From contig NC_085921.1 of NCBI RefSeq assembly GCF_035222485.1, positions 124,001 to 188,000 on the forward strand: a stretch of DNA of 64,000 bases, given 5' to 3'. This stretch comes from Podospora pseudoanserina. Taxonomy: Eukaryota > Ascomycota > Sordariomycetes > Sordariales > Podosporaceae. Below the pieces are notes generated by a model, which saw nothing but the letters and a program-made list of their open reading frames with translations, made no database searches and was not told where the DNA came from. Positions 31,084 to 41,715 of the stretch are shown here, one piece after another; the stretch's first letter is position 1, and each line of letters opens with the position of its first letter. A program made the translations under genes and the position numbers.

Positions 31084-34000
31084 CTATTTCGTCGTCCCTT
31101 TGATGTTCTTGAACTTTAGATAGGCCAGAACATGCCAGTTGTTCATCCAGGCCCATCGCCGTGAACCCCTGACCAGCGTCTTGGTCTGGCTGGTAACACG
31201 GGGGAGGCGGAGTACCAAGGCCGGGGTGACGTAGTGTTGTAGGAAAGCCCAGAAAAAGAGGATCTGGAATGTGAGGCAGGTGAGGAAGGTCCAGTCGATC
31301 TCGTCGCCTGGATGGGTGTCGTCAGAGCCAGAAGGGCCAAAGAGGAAGGCGAGGCCTATGAGCAAAGGGGAGGATTCGACAAAGGAGATGGCTCTAGTAT
31401 TGGAGGAAGTTGCGGTGGGGGTAGTGATTGTGGTGCCGGTCGTGACCTGGCTGCGTGCCTGCACCTCAACCCTCGAGAGCGTGGCCTGCAAAGGTGGTGT
31501 GGGCGCAGAAGGGCGTGACAAAAGTGCGGAGAGGGTTGAGGATAGTCACATGCCACGACCAAAGAGAACCGGGTAGCGGAAGAGCTTTTTCTTCCAGCCG
31601 CCGCCGCTGCCCGAAACTACTGCCGGACTTTGGGATTTGCCTTTGATTGCTGGGGCTTCAGCCTCTGGCTTAGGCGCCGATGAAGACTCGGCAGCTGGAA
31701 GTGAAACGGAGACGGGGAGGTTCTTGTTGCTGCTGGAAAACTTGGAGCGCGTCCTTGCGAGTGTGAGGTGGAGGGACGACGAGGAACCCCTGCCCATGAC
31801 GCCGTTCTTGAGGCTCCTGAGGCTCCTCGCTCTGCTGGTCTTCGGGACGACGACTGGAACGGGCTGTGGCTGCTCAACGGTCGACGCAGCGGGCTCCGAC
31901 TCCGGCTGCGGCTTCTGCTCAGCCGTTTGGGACTCAGCGGGCCCAACGGTGTCAGCAACGTCGGGAACTTTGTCGGCGTCCTCCTGGGTCCCTTGGGTGA
32001 CGGTGTTCTCGACCTCCACTCTTGGAGCGGGCGCAGCTTCAGCGACTTCGGGCTGTATCACAAAACAAAGGGTTAGCACCAGAGCATCTTGCGGGTGTGG
32101 CGTGACGTTGGGACAACGACACCAAAGGAAGAGTGCCGGAAAGAAAAAGAAAAAAAGGGATGTACCTCTTTGGAAATCGAGGGCCCTTCTTGGGAGAGAT
32201 GGGTGGCGGGGAAGACTGACTTCTCCATCTGGTCCTCCTTGTCCTCCTCTTTTTGTTCCTGGGTGTCTTCAGCGACGGAGGCGGAAACCGCCTCGAGGAT
32301 TTCAGCCGGAAGCTCGAGCTTACTAGGAAGCGCAATGGCGGGCTTAGGGGAGGGAAGCAAGGCTGACAGGGCCGGTTGGGAGGCAGTCTCGGCCTCCTCT
32401 TTAGCCGGTTCAGAGGCCTCATCCTTGGCCTCGTCCTTGGGCGAATCGAGCTCGGCCTTATCATTGATAGGCGCAGCAACGGAAGGCTTGTTTTGGTCCC
32501 GCTCCTGATCATCCCCAGCCTTGGAGGGGGCACTGACGAGCTCGTTGATCTCGGCCACGGGCAGAACCTCCTGCAGAGGTGGGGTCAGAGGTACCTCCAC
32601 CTCGACAACCGCAGGAGCAAGAGCCTCCTTGCCGACGACGGCCTGCTCGTGCTCCGAGGCAGTATCGATTTCGGACCAGAACCCCGAATCGGCTTGTCTC
32701 AAGGCCGCACGAGGATTGATCTTGGGCTCAAGGGCAGGCACTTTGTCGGAGATCACAATGGGGACCGACGAGGTGGGGCCCTCCTGGAGAACTGGGAGAG
32801 CTCTGAACTCGCCCGCCGGCTCTGGGTCCATGTCGATGTGCTTGCCTGAGTCGGCGCGCTCGCGCTGCTTTGCGAGGGTCGGAACAGGGCCAAGCTTTTC
32901 AAGCTGCTTCTCCTTCTCCTTCTCCTCAAGCACCGGGGCGAGATGGGCCAAGTCTTCGGTGTGCACTTGTTCGTGCGCCTTCACCTTGATTTCCTCGACC
33001 ACCTCTCTGAATGCCTCACGGGCCGGCTCCTCATGCTCGACCACAGTTGGCGTCTCTGAGATGGGGTCCAGCTCAAACACGGGTTTCGACTGTGCCAGCG
33101 GCTCTTCCACCTGCACCTGTTGTGAAGTCTGAACGGGCAAGGCGGGCAGGTAGGGGTCAGAAAACGCCTCGTTGGGCGAATCATGCTGACCGTCAGTCCC
33201 ACTCATTTCGTCCTGGGAGGGCCAGGGCACGGCTGTCTTGGTGCTCTTCCTGGAGGACGGCGTTGGGAATGAGTCCTCCCTGGAGATGGTCCTGGATCTG
33301 AGGTCTATGTTGGACATGGGAGTCCCCGGTGCTGGGGGAGGTGATGTCGCCCTCGAGCTGCCGGGGGTGCTAGGCTGCTGCTGCTGCTGCTGCTGGCTCT
33401 GTGGCTGTTGTGGGGCAGCCTGTTGTGATGGGGGTGGAGGCTGCGGCTTGGGGACATAGCTCTCACAGAATATTTCCAGGACGGTGCGCAGCAGCACCCG
33501 GTTGGGAGAAAGGATGTTGCTGATTTGGTCCAGCAGGTCGGATTCTCGGAGGGCCTTGGCGTCCTTGAGATGAGGACGAATCTTTGCCCTTAAAAAATTC
33601 AAAAACCAGTCGTCATTGTCGCAGAGATTGGGGTGGGCGTCTCTGGCCACCTCCAGCAGGGAAGGGAGGGGCAGGCCCTCGCCATACCTTTCAATCTTGG
33701 CCTCAGCAAGCTTCATGAGGTCTGGGAGATCGTAGTGTTTCGCGGCGGCGTAGGCCTGGATGCTGGTCTTGAGCTCGGCAATCTGGCGTGGGAGGTCGTC
33801 GGCAGCCTTTGGCTTGAGGGTCTCGTAGGTGCCGGTGTGGAGGTAATGTACAAGAACGTGGCTAACGTCATCCGAGATCTCTGGGAGCTCGGGAAGGTTA
33901 TCCTCATAGGCGGCGTGGAGCCTGGGGCTTCTGAGGAGGATGTCCTTGGGCAGCGTCAAGGGGCTTGCAAAAGGAACTGTGCAGGTGGGGCTTGCGTATG

Positions 34001-34169
34001 GTCTGCTTAGCCAGGTTATTTATCAGTTGTTTGAAAAGGCAGCGTAAGATATAGCAGATATATATACAACATACGAAGTCTCGGGACGGGGATCCATGTC
34101 GTGCCTGGGGAGAGCAAGCTGGCCGTCGATTCCCTTCCTGGCGGCACCGCTCTTCTTTTTTCTGGCCAT
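31084..34169 (-). CDS. BTB/POZ domain protein with long disordered region
   Basis: Exons 34169-34075, 34002-32166 and 32052 to about 31550. A probable last exon 31471-31084 follows if a GTGACT...CTCGAG intron (31472-31549) is used. Without it the protein stops at 31546 (about 812 residues, ending KKLFRYPVLFGRGM). N-terminal MARKKKSGAARKGIDG precedes the BTB fold: TLPKDILLRSPRLHAAY, ISDDVSHVLVHYLHTGTYE, YAAAKHYDLPDLMKLAEAKI. The middle is Gln/Pro/Glu-rich with a poly-Gln tract at about 33382-33405. The optional last exon lacks its own ATG, is open over 145 codons and carries a hydrophobic segment (LLIGLAFLFG, ILFFWAFLQHYV). This makes it more likely a spliced tail than a separate gene. Role unknown; BTB proteins often form dimers or Cul3 adaptors. 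Confidence 0.75.
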
Positions 34170-35541
34170 GGTTTCGCTGGTGAGGGTGGATATGGTGGCG
34201 ACGAGGAGGGCAACGAGAGTCAAGAGGGCAGCTGGATGAGACTGGATGGTTCGACAGTGAAGTGGAGGTCGAGGTTGTAGAGATCAGTCTTCATTGCTCG
34301 CCAAAGACTCGACGGGGTTATCTCTTAAGTCTTTGAGCGGTGGAGCCGTGCCGGGGACGACTCCATAAGAGTTCCATCTTAATCCTTTACCGCTACTGCA
34401 GGGCTAGCTGGGTGCAGCAGCGGCGCATCTCGACTCGTCATTTGCCAGAGTTGGGCCTCAACCCATTGCCGGTCCTAGGTGGGTTGATGAGCTGTCAGCG
34501 AGCCTATCCCCAATCGGAAGCGGGCCCTCCAACCAGGAGCCCCTGTGTAGCCAGTCGCCTTGATAGGGCTGTCTGGGAACCATGTGAGTCCCCGACGTGG
34601 CCTGTCGAACCCAATGTTTCACGGAGAGAGACAGCCTGAGGGGCCACGACGACATGTGCCGTGTTGGGCAGTCTGGGCCGGTTTGAATGTTGCTGATTTC
34701 CAGGTTTGCACATCTGAGCGCTGGCTGCGGCGGCATCGCGATTCCGGGGAAACTGGGGCCCTGATTATCAGCATAACTGTGCAGCGCAGTGCTAGCGCAA
34801 CTATCATCAATGTCTTGCTGAAGTGCCCCTCACCTCACCTGACGGGGGGAGCCTTTTCCACTTGAACTCATCTCATCATCGGTCGATTGCACTAGGTTTC
34901 TGGGTTTTTAAGTCTCTGGGTCCCGTCATCGGAGTAGGTATACGGATATCGTCGATTCAATTCAGGTGGTTGAGGTCGAGTGGTGCCCAACCCAAGTCTT
35001 TCTTCCAGGTCCAGCCCGCCAATCAGCAGCGGCTTGCTGGTTGGTCTGTGCGAGGGTTAGGGTTGGTCCTGATGATCGCAGGGCAACTGGGGAATTTGGG
35101 GATTCAATTGGGCATTGATTCTGCCCTCTTTTTCGTTGCTGCTGTGCATGCGATGGATGCGTTGTCGCAGGGTTCGTGCATGGTGCATCAGGACCCAACC
35201 AGACCCTGGCAAAGTCAACGGCCGGTCTCCATTGTCTCCCTCTCTCTCTTTGCTCGCTCGAACTCGAGTTGTCCATCACCATTGGCATTGGCCATTGATA
35301 GGCGTGGGTGGCGGTTCTGATGGCTCTGGGGGCTCCACTGGGTTGCGTACCTCTCTCGATTTTAATTGACTTTGATTTTTAGTTTTTTTTTTTTCGCGGG
35401 GTTGTCGCGTGCTTTCGTGTTTCGTTCCGTCAATTCTTCCTCCCACCTCCCAGTGTGCCAGTTCACCGCCCATCTGCCTATCACCAAAGAAACCAACCGT
35501 CCTCGATTCGATCGCCTCCCGACCTGCATCAGCCAATTGCA
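34170..35541. other. Divergent intergenic region
   Basis: No supported coding region. It contains the promoter of the BTB gene on the left, a TTAGGG doublet near 35055 and a T11 run at about 35382-35393. Confidence 0.45.
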
Positions 35542-36590
35542 ATGGCAGCCCCTCGCCGCATCGTCTTCCACGAAGACCTGAAAAAGGACTTCCCCACAAT
35601 GATACCCAAACACTGCGAGGTCTGCAGACAGCCTCATGCGCTGCTCTGGCTGCAGCGTCTACTACTACTGCACGCGCAGCTATCAGACCCTCGACTGGCC
35701 AACCCACAGCCCACCTGCAAGCAAATCAGCGCCAAGCCCAAGGGGGTCCAAGCCGAGGAGACAAGATTCGTGCTCGCAGGGGGCTGCTCCCATTGGACGA
35801 CCCCAACGTCAATGGTGTCTTCTGGCGCCATGTCCACCTCCGTCCCTATCTCCAGGCGAAGTTCCTCTATGGCGAATTCCTGGTCCGCTCATGGCGCCGC
35901 CAGGGAGTCGAGGACTCGCTGAAGCAGTATCTCGACATTCTCCACCGCAATCGCCCCAATAACCAGGGCGCTCGAGACTCGGTTCCGGGCTTGTTCATCC
36001 GTTTCGACCAGGACCAAGCTTAGGATCTCATCTACTGGCGGGCGCAGGACGGCCCAAAAGGGCTTTGGCTGGGCCGACCTCTCCCAGCCCTTTCTGGACG
36101 ACCAGAACGTCGACGCCACCAGGCCTGTCGACTTGGGGTGCCCCTGCTTTCTCCAGCTCACGCCCGTCGTGACCCTCTGCCTAATCAAGTTTCATCTGCT
36201 CTAAAACCTCAAAGGGATCATGCACCTGCGGGAGACCACACCCCCCGGCAGTCCTACCCCGACAGTCCTACCCCGACAAGAGACGAAATCCTGTCCGTCC
36301 TCAAGGGCAAGTACCAGTGCGCAGGCAACGTGGTGGACAACCAACCCGTTGTCGACTTTTACAACAACAAGAGCCTTTTGGCCGAAAGATGAACCATCTG
36401 CTCCAGCAGATGACGCAGCTCTACTACTCTGCAGACGAGGACAACAAACACATATGGGGGCTGATAACAGATCCCACCGAGGAGGCCTTTTCAGCTCACC
36501 CGGTAACCTACACCCCCGGATCTTGGAACGAGGCTGGTGGCGAGGGGCTGGTGGGGGGTTGGGAACAGCGGGGTACCTTAGGGTAAGGGT
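35542..36590 (+). pseudogene. Decayed MYND-zinc-finger protein gene
   Basis: A host gene whose family blocks are spread over all three frames in the correct order. They are MAAPRRIVFHEDLKKDF and CEVCRQ, then MRCSGCSVYYYC with TLDWPTHSP (MYND finger, second Cys pair), then TCKQIS. Next come VFWRHVHLRPYLQAKF, VEDSLKQYLDIL, DSVPGLFIRFDQDQ, GFGWADLSQPFLDD, RDEILSVLKGKYQCAG and WGLITDPTEEAF. At least three frame changes are needed within about 1 kb and do not coincide with GT-AG introns. A small CCTACCCCGACAGT-type duplication lies near 36245-36285. The order matches fungal MYND-finger proteins of unknown function. A draft-sequence artefact cannot be excluded but several independent errors would be needed. 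Confidence 0.66.
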
Positions 36591-36601
36591 CCAAAAAAGA
36601 T

Positions 36602-36682
36602 CGTCGCCTGCAGGATTCGAACCTACGCTCCCGAAGGAACGCCCTTAGCAGGGGCGCGCGTTAACCACTCCGCCAAAGCGAC
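36602..36682 (-). tRNA. tRNA-Ser (anticodon GCT)
   Basis: Read on the minus strand, the acceptor arm GTCGCTT pairs with AGGCGAC (one G-U) with discriminator G. The A box TGGCGGAGTGG and B box GGTTCGAATCC (36613-36623 as reverse complement) are intact. The anticodon stem-loop CCCCTGCTAAGGGC gives GCT at 36649-36647. A class-II variable arm (GTTCCTTCGGGAGC) of serine type is present. No intron. A run of six T on the minus strand (36593-36598) is the Pol III terminator. Length 81 nt without CCA. Confidence 0.95.
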
Positions 36683-36718
36683 TTGCAAACAAATTTGGAA
36701 AGTGATCACATATAGCAC

Positions 36719-37454
36719 TCACTTCTCATCTTGAAGCCTCACAACTGGTTTCCTGTTCCTAGCTTCTAGCAGGTGCATAGTTAGATAAACTATCAAAATA
36801 AATCTATCCCGTCTCTTACTCTCCTCCAGCATCAACTCCTTCACTATACCCACACCTTCCTCTCGATCCTGCTGAGAAGCAATGTCCAGTCCCCATGCTG
36901 CGAGGAAGGGTGCTTCGCCACGGTAGTGTCGATGGAGCCACATGCGCTCCTGGAGACTGTATTTCGGGCGAGAGAGATGTACCGAGTGTTTCGAACCGGA
37001 AGTTCCTCGGTGCTATCGCTGCCCATCGGTCTGGTGATGGTAATCGCCGTTGCTGAGCTGCCGCTTGCACTATCTGGTGTCGGTGGCGGCGTTCTTAGCC
37101 CTGTCACCGGGGTGGCTGTATAGACGGTATTTGGGAGTATGGTTCTGGGATCAAGCGCCTGGGTAGCAGTTTTGTCATTACTCCCTGTCGGCAGCGAGGG
37201 GCTGTCCAGCATGATCTTTCCCATCAGCTTTTCAACATCTGCAGACTCAGTGGACAGGTCCGCGTTCTGCTTTTGAGAAGGGATAACTGGAAGCGCCTTC
37301 CACCTGGAGCCTTTCCGTGTCAGCATCGGGGGGGGGCTCGCCTTTCCGTTCTAGTGACGAAATTCGAAGCGGAAGGGGACGGAGGTCGACAGCATCCCTG
37401 TCAGGAGGACGTATCCCCGTCAAGGATGCTTGTCTCGGTGGCGGATTTGCTCAT
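36719..37454 (-). pseudogene. Remnant of an unrecognised fungal gene
   Basis: Frames on the minus strand appear to be parts of one decayed protein. MSKSATETSILDGDTSS begins at 37454. Then comes a 160-residue open stretch with ADLSTESADVEKLMGKIML, and in another frame MWLHRHYRGEAPFLAAWGLD followed by REEGVGIVKELMLEE. The last block resembles a conserved segment (HYRGEAPFL..WGLDI) I associate with fungal proteins of unknown function. Frame changes lack good splice sites, so decay is more likely than introns. No function is proposed. Confidence 0.4.
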
Positions 37455-38346
37455 GGCAGCCGCGAGCATGTCACATCTTGCGAATAAAAGTCGAGCCACT
37501 GAATTCGCCTACTGTCCGCAGAGACTGCTCGGCTTCGCGGTATAGGGCTCGGCTCAGTGATGGGATTTTGCTCGTCGTTGACACGGCCACCGCCAAGATG
37601 CGTGATCTCTGGCCACGAACTGTGTGGGCCTGTAGAAACTATCTCTCTGATGTGATGTCGTGTCAGCAAAATAACTTTCCGCTGTGGACCGGTAGTACTA
37701 GTCGTCTGCATACCCGCTGCTGTTGGAGCTCTTCACCCAGTTCCGTATCCGGACGCTCGTCGTTTTGGTGATGGCAGCTTTCATGGAGGCCGACCGTCCT
37801 GGCTGAACCATGGGCACGTCACGGTCCTGAGTAGTCTTGTTTTTCGGCTTGACAGTAAAACATCATGATTTCAGCTGCCGGTCCAACCATGACCAGCGTC
37901 CTCGGTTTGAAACAAGTTTCGTGGATCATCTCCATGGGCTCAGGTTTTGCCATTGTGCACTGCATCACCTACATGTATCAAGGCAGGTAGATAAGGTAAA
38001 ATCCAAAAGATGTAATTGAAATTGCCAAAAGATGCACAACAGAGAGATGTGACGTGTAGAACTGATATTTCCGGGCGCAAAGATTTCTTCTCATTCGGAG
38101 GTGCGAATTCAGGGTGTGCTCGGCAGCCAATCCCTTGCGTCAAACAAGTAAAACACAAAACAGCATCACAGGCTGCACTAATCAGACTTCGTAGCAGCTT
38201 GACTCAGAGACATCCACAGGTGATTTTGTCAACAAAACATTCCAGTTCACCTCCTTGTGTTTCAAAGATGGCTCGAGCTCAAACACCGATTTTATTTTTA
38301 TCTACAGGTATCCAAAGTATCGAGATCTAGCGTAACCCCCACTCTC
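37455..38346. other. Intergenic, no supported gene
   Basis: Only short open frames without domains. It probably includes the 3' flank of the tubulin-tyrosine-ligase-like gene. Confidence 0.45.
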
Positions 38347-39777
38347 TCAAGAACAGTTTATCTCTGTTATTTGACTCTTAGGCAGGTTTGTGGTTTCGTC
38401 CAACACCTTGACAAATCGACTCTTGACAGCATCGAACTTCCCATCCCCAGCTCGCGCCTTGCCCATGTGCTCCATTGCGGCAAACACAACGCTCTCCATC
38501 AGCCGAAGCGCCAACTCTCCAGCCTTGTCATGGTTGTAAAAGGCTGGTGTTTCGTTCACCTCCAACAGCCACACCTTTCCGTTGTCATCGACCAAAAAGT
38601 CAGCAGCGAAAAGCTCAAACGATTTGCCAACCGTGTTGAACTTATCAGCCATGGTGTGCGCAGCAGCCTTGAACAGTTCCGCTGTCACGTTGCATATCTG
38701 ATCCCAGACGCCCTCCTTCCACCCATCCCGCAACAGCTTCTCGGGCACTGCGTCCGACCAAAAGTCTCTCATGGACTCGTTGCTGACAAACTCGTCCTCA
38801 TCCTGGAGAGCCGTGTTGGTGAGGCTCGACCGCAAGCTTGGGTTCTCCCATGGGGGCTGGTAGTCCTCGCAGGCTAAAAGAGCGAGTAGTTCTCGGAACA
38901 CGTGAACCTTCAAACGACCCATGGCCAAGACGTAAGCCCTGACATGCCACTTCTTGCCCTCAACTGGTGGTATGCGGACAATGTATTGCTGCGCGACAAA
39001 CTCCCGCATCTGTGCCGAAGGAATCCGTCCGTCCTTCTTGAAGACGTACTGCACTCGTTTGTGGTCGCCTTTGCCCCCACCCTGCGCCTTCTTCTCGTCA
39101 AGCCCAAACCCGCTGATGGTTGTGACCAACGCGTCCAAAGCATTCAGTCCGGGCAACGACAGGGAGACGCCATCCTTTTCCTTTTCTTTTTCCTTTTCCC
39201 TCTCTTCCTCTTCCTCGGCCTCTTCCTCGTCATCAGTGTACTCGTACTCGGCCAATTCCAGGTGACTAGCCAACTCTTCCACAGTGCTGAAGATTCGGAT
39301 TCCCGCGCCACAATCAATCAGCGCCGGCTTCAAAATCCACCAGTCTCTCTCAATTGGCTCGCGGCTCTCATTCTGTTCCAGCGAGTACAGCAAGCTCAGA
39401 TCATCGGCCGCTGTGAGCGACTCGTCTACGTACTCGGCGTAGTCAAGCGAGAGCCTCACAGTGAGGGGAACATGGTCGGGCAGCTTGCTCTCGGGTCTCT
39501 TTGCCCGCCAAAAGTCAACCACCCTGGCGAGGTAGTCCTTGCGTGCCAAAGCGTCGCTGGATGGGTAGGCGTTGATCAGCCCGTTCTTGGAGTTGTTGAG
39601 AATTGCAAAGTTGCGTCCAATCTCCCAGCCGTCCAGGTACTGAAAGGACTCCTCCAGGGGCTCATTGGGGAAGTCCTCAAAGCTGTCATAGAAGATGGCG
39701 TCGGGGACGTGGTCGAGAATGAACTTGCGAAGATGGGGGTTGAGCCAAGGACAGGCCCCGTTGATGAAGACGTGCAT
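38347..39777 (-). CDS. Tubulin-tyrosine-ligase-like (TTL) domain protein
   Basis: Single-exon 476-residue protein with an ATP-grasp fold of the tubulin-tyrosine-ligase family. MHVFINGACPWL is the N terminus, as in fungal TTL proteins related to yeast Pby1. ATP-grasp elements are seen: RDWWILKPALIDCGAGIRIF (K and glycine-rich loop), FVAQQYIVRIPPV, KWHVRAYVLAMG and FAADFLVDDNGKVWLLEVN with the metal-binding Asp/Glu/Asn set, then NETPAF. An acidic insertion with E/K repeats (about residues 178-200) interrupts the middle. The frame continues upstream without an ATG, so 39777 is the start. A TATATAAT-like element on the minus strand at about 40078-40085 may be its TATA box. Whether it modifies tubulin is unknown. 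Confidence 0.9.
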   Translation of the reverse strand: MHVFINGACPWLNPHLRKFILDHVPDAIFYDSFEDFPNEPLEESFQYLDGWEIGRNFAILNNSKNGLINAYPSSDALARKDYLARVVDFWRAKRPESKLPDHVPLTVRLSLDYAEYVDESLTAADDLSLLYSLEQNESREPIERDWWILKPALIDCGAGIRIFSTVEELASHLELAEYEYTDDEEEAEEEEEREKEKEKEKDGVSLSLPGLNALDALVTTISGFGLDEKKAQGGGKGDHKRVQYVFKKDGRIPSAQMREFVAQQYIVRIPPVEGKKWHVRAYVLAMGRLKVHVFRELLALLACEDYQPPWENPSLRSSLTNTALQDEDEFVSNESMRDFWSDAVPEKLLRDGWKEGVWDQICNVTAELFKAAAHTMADKFNTVGKSFELFAADFLVDDNGKVWLLEVNETPAFYNHDKAGELALRLMESVVFAAMEHMGKARAGDGKFDAVKSRFVKVLDETTNLPKSQITEINCS

Positions 39778-40738
39778 TTTGCAGTTTGTTCTTCTTGTTT
39801 CTCTCTTGGCTCGAGACAAACCGGGCTAAGGGGCAAGAGACAGAGAGCCAAAGGCGTTCAGCGTGAAATCTTGCCCTTTTCTGCTTCTGGAGGCTGAATC
39901 ACTTGGGGGGGGATGCTCAGGCGTGCAACCAGTCTGAAGTCCATATGGTGGAGTGGTGTTGGCAAAGAGTGTTGCTGGGCGGCCATACAGGTGGTGACAA
40001 GGCGGGAGAGACACGGACACGGGGCCGGCGATACGGTGAAGAGAAAAGAGCAGTCGCACTTGGCTTGGACTTTGATCATTATATAGCATTCTTGCTGTTC
40101 ACTCTGTCCTAAAAAGTCCTTCTGTCAGTCCTTCGAGAAAAACTATGGTGGATCAGAGCCAAGAAAGTCGAGACAGCAACGCCAAGCCGGCTCGCCTTCT
40201 CGCGACGAGGGACATTACCTAACAAGCATCCGACCACAGGGTGGGCCTGGGATTATCAACACTTAGATTGGACGGTGCTTGATTTCGTCCACGTAATGTC
40301 GGCAGCAGTATCCTGGTGCCATCACCATGTTGTTACATTTTTTGAAAAGCTTGCAGGCCACAGGAAAAAAATCAAACTGAGCCACAATGTGTCACCGAAT
40401 GTCGACAGGCTGGCACGTATTGCTCAAAGATGCATAGGATCAGGGATCAGGGGTCACCAGCTCAATACAACCCTAACCCTTTTGAAATGGGTGGAAAGGA
40501 GGCGAAAAGGGGTAGAAGTGAATGTCAACAAACAGTTACTCATGGCAACCGAAACAGCAGGTTGTCTACATTTGGTCTGGCAGGTAAGTAAACTGACTAA
40601 CATTTCTCCTTTTTTGGCAAATGCCTTAGCTTTCAGACATTAAGAAAACAAGGCTAGTATGTCTGAGTGTATACAGGTAAGATTAAAAAGATAACCTACT
40701 CAAGGAAAGATAATATATAATATCGCAGTTACTGCTGT
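39778..40738. other. Flank between TTL gene and repeat island
   Basis: Promoter side of the TTL-like gene, then ordinary-composition DNA that becomes AT-richer after about 40640. A 122-codon open frame at 40275-40643 has no recognisable domain and is not called. The repeat island begins at about 40739. Confidence 0.5.
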
Positions 40739-41112
40739 GCGTCACAGTTAAGCCAACGAGCAGGTCAGACAGTACAAGCGGCGCGGGACGCGCTCAGCCA
40801 ATCGTTAGAATAGATAAGGGCAACCAATCAGGTGATCAGGGTGATCGGGACATAATTATCATGATCACGGACAAAGCCAATCAGATCGTGAGCAGAGTAA
40901 TCAGTGTATAATCACAATAATCACTGGCAGGGCTAATCAGGACGTAATTAGGTCAGCTTGGCCATAAATAGTTTAAAATCCTAAGGTCTACATATACAGA
41001 GAAACGAGATGGGTATTAGATAGTTCCGTAATATATAACTTGAATTTTACTCGTTAGTATTTTCACTATTATAAATAAAATAAGCTATCGTTATATACTA
41101 TTTAATTATATA
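40739..41112 (-). mobile_element. Degraded LTR fragment, gypsy family A, reverse orientation
   Basis: Reverse-complement match to the 496-bp LTRs at 46127 and 53277. It begins with the LTR's GTCACAGTTAA end, runs through the GATCA-rich minisatellite zone, and ends in the region around AGTTCCG. It is cut off at about 41113 by the inverted-repeat unit. This is an old fossil heavily altered by RIP-type mutation. It marks the left border of the island. Confidence 0.7.
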
Positions 41113-41715
41113 TTAAAATACAGCTTTTATTTGTGGATTTAACAGTGTATTTAAGCCCTGTATATTACAGGGCCTCAAAGGCAATACGATGGCTTGAATC
41201 AGCAGTGTTTAGGGACTGCGGTTACCGGAACGGAAGCTCGGCCTCCGGAAGCAATCCGAGGTCCCGGAAAGCCGAGCGCTAAGGCCGGTGCTTTACAGTA
41301 GTTAAACGGTAGCTTAACGTAGCTTGTAACGTGGCCTCTAACCTTATATTTAGTTAGCGTATTTAGCGGGCGTTCAGGCCCGGGAACGGACGTTTAGGCC
41401 CGGGAACGAAGTTACTCTAGGGGAACGAGTAAAAGGCCGATAGCCTATAAGACCTTTGCTTCACACCCTATTCACGGTGGTATTTTTAGTCTACAAAGTT
41501 CAATTAATATACTAGTTCACCACACTTATTATTGCCTCACAAGCCTATATTATAGTAATTCTCTTCTATATATTACAGGGCGCCGCCTTTATAATCCACC
41601 TTCTTTCAGTGCCACCGCAACTGTTGAATGCTGCAGTCAAAGTCTTCTTCGCTCTCAGTATACTGCGCCGATAGCTATTTGAGCCTATATTTACAGGCCT
41701 CAATAGCACTTATTT
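41113..41715 (+). repeat. Left copy of ~600-bp inverted repeat (unit B)
   Basis: About 603 bp that recurs in opposite orientation at 54941-55541 with high identity, differing mainly by transitions. Both copies start TTAAAATACAGCTTTT. They contain CCCTGTATATTACAGGG-like palindromes near each end and a less AT-rich core (GCTTGAATCAGCAGTGTTTAG, a stem-forming CCGGAA/TTCCGG region). Its core may be an LTR bounded by TGTAATATA-type ends, but this is not certain. Confidence 0.8.

Noticed and set aside
35049-35066. Telomere-like TTAGGG doublet; similar single CCCTAACCC near 40468
   Set aside because: Only one or two units each, inside ordinary sequence; expected by chance.
38902-39897. 331-codon open frame on the plus strand
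   Set aside because: Antisense shadow of the tubulin-tyrosine-ligase-like gene.
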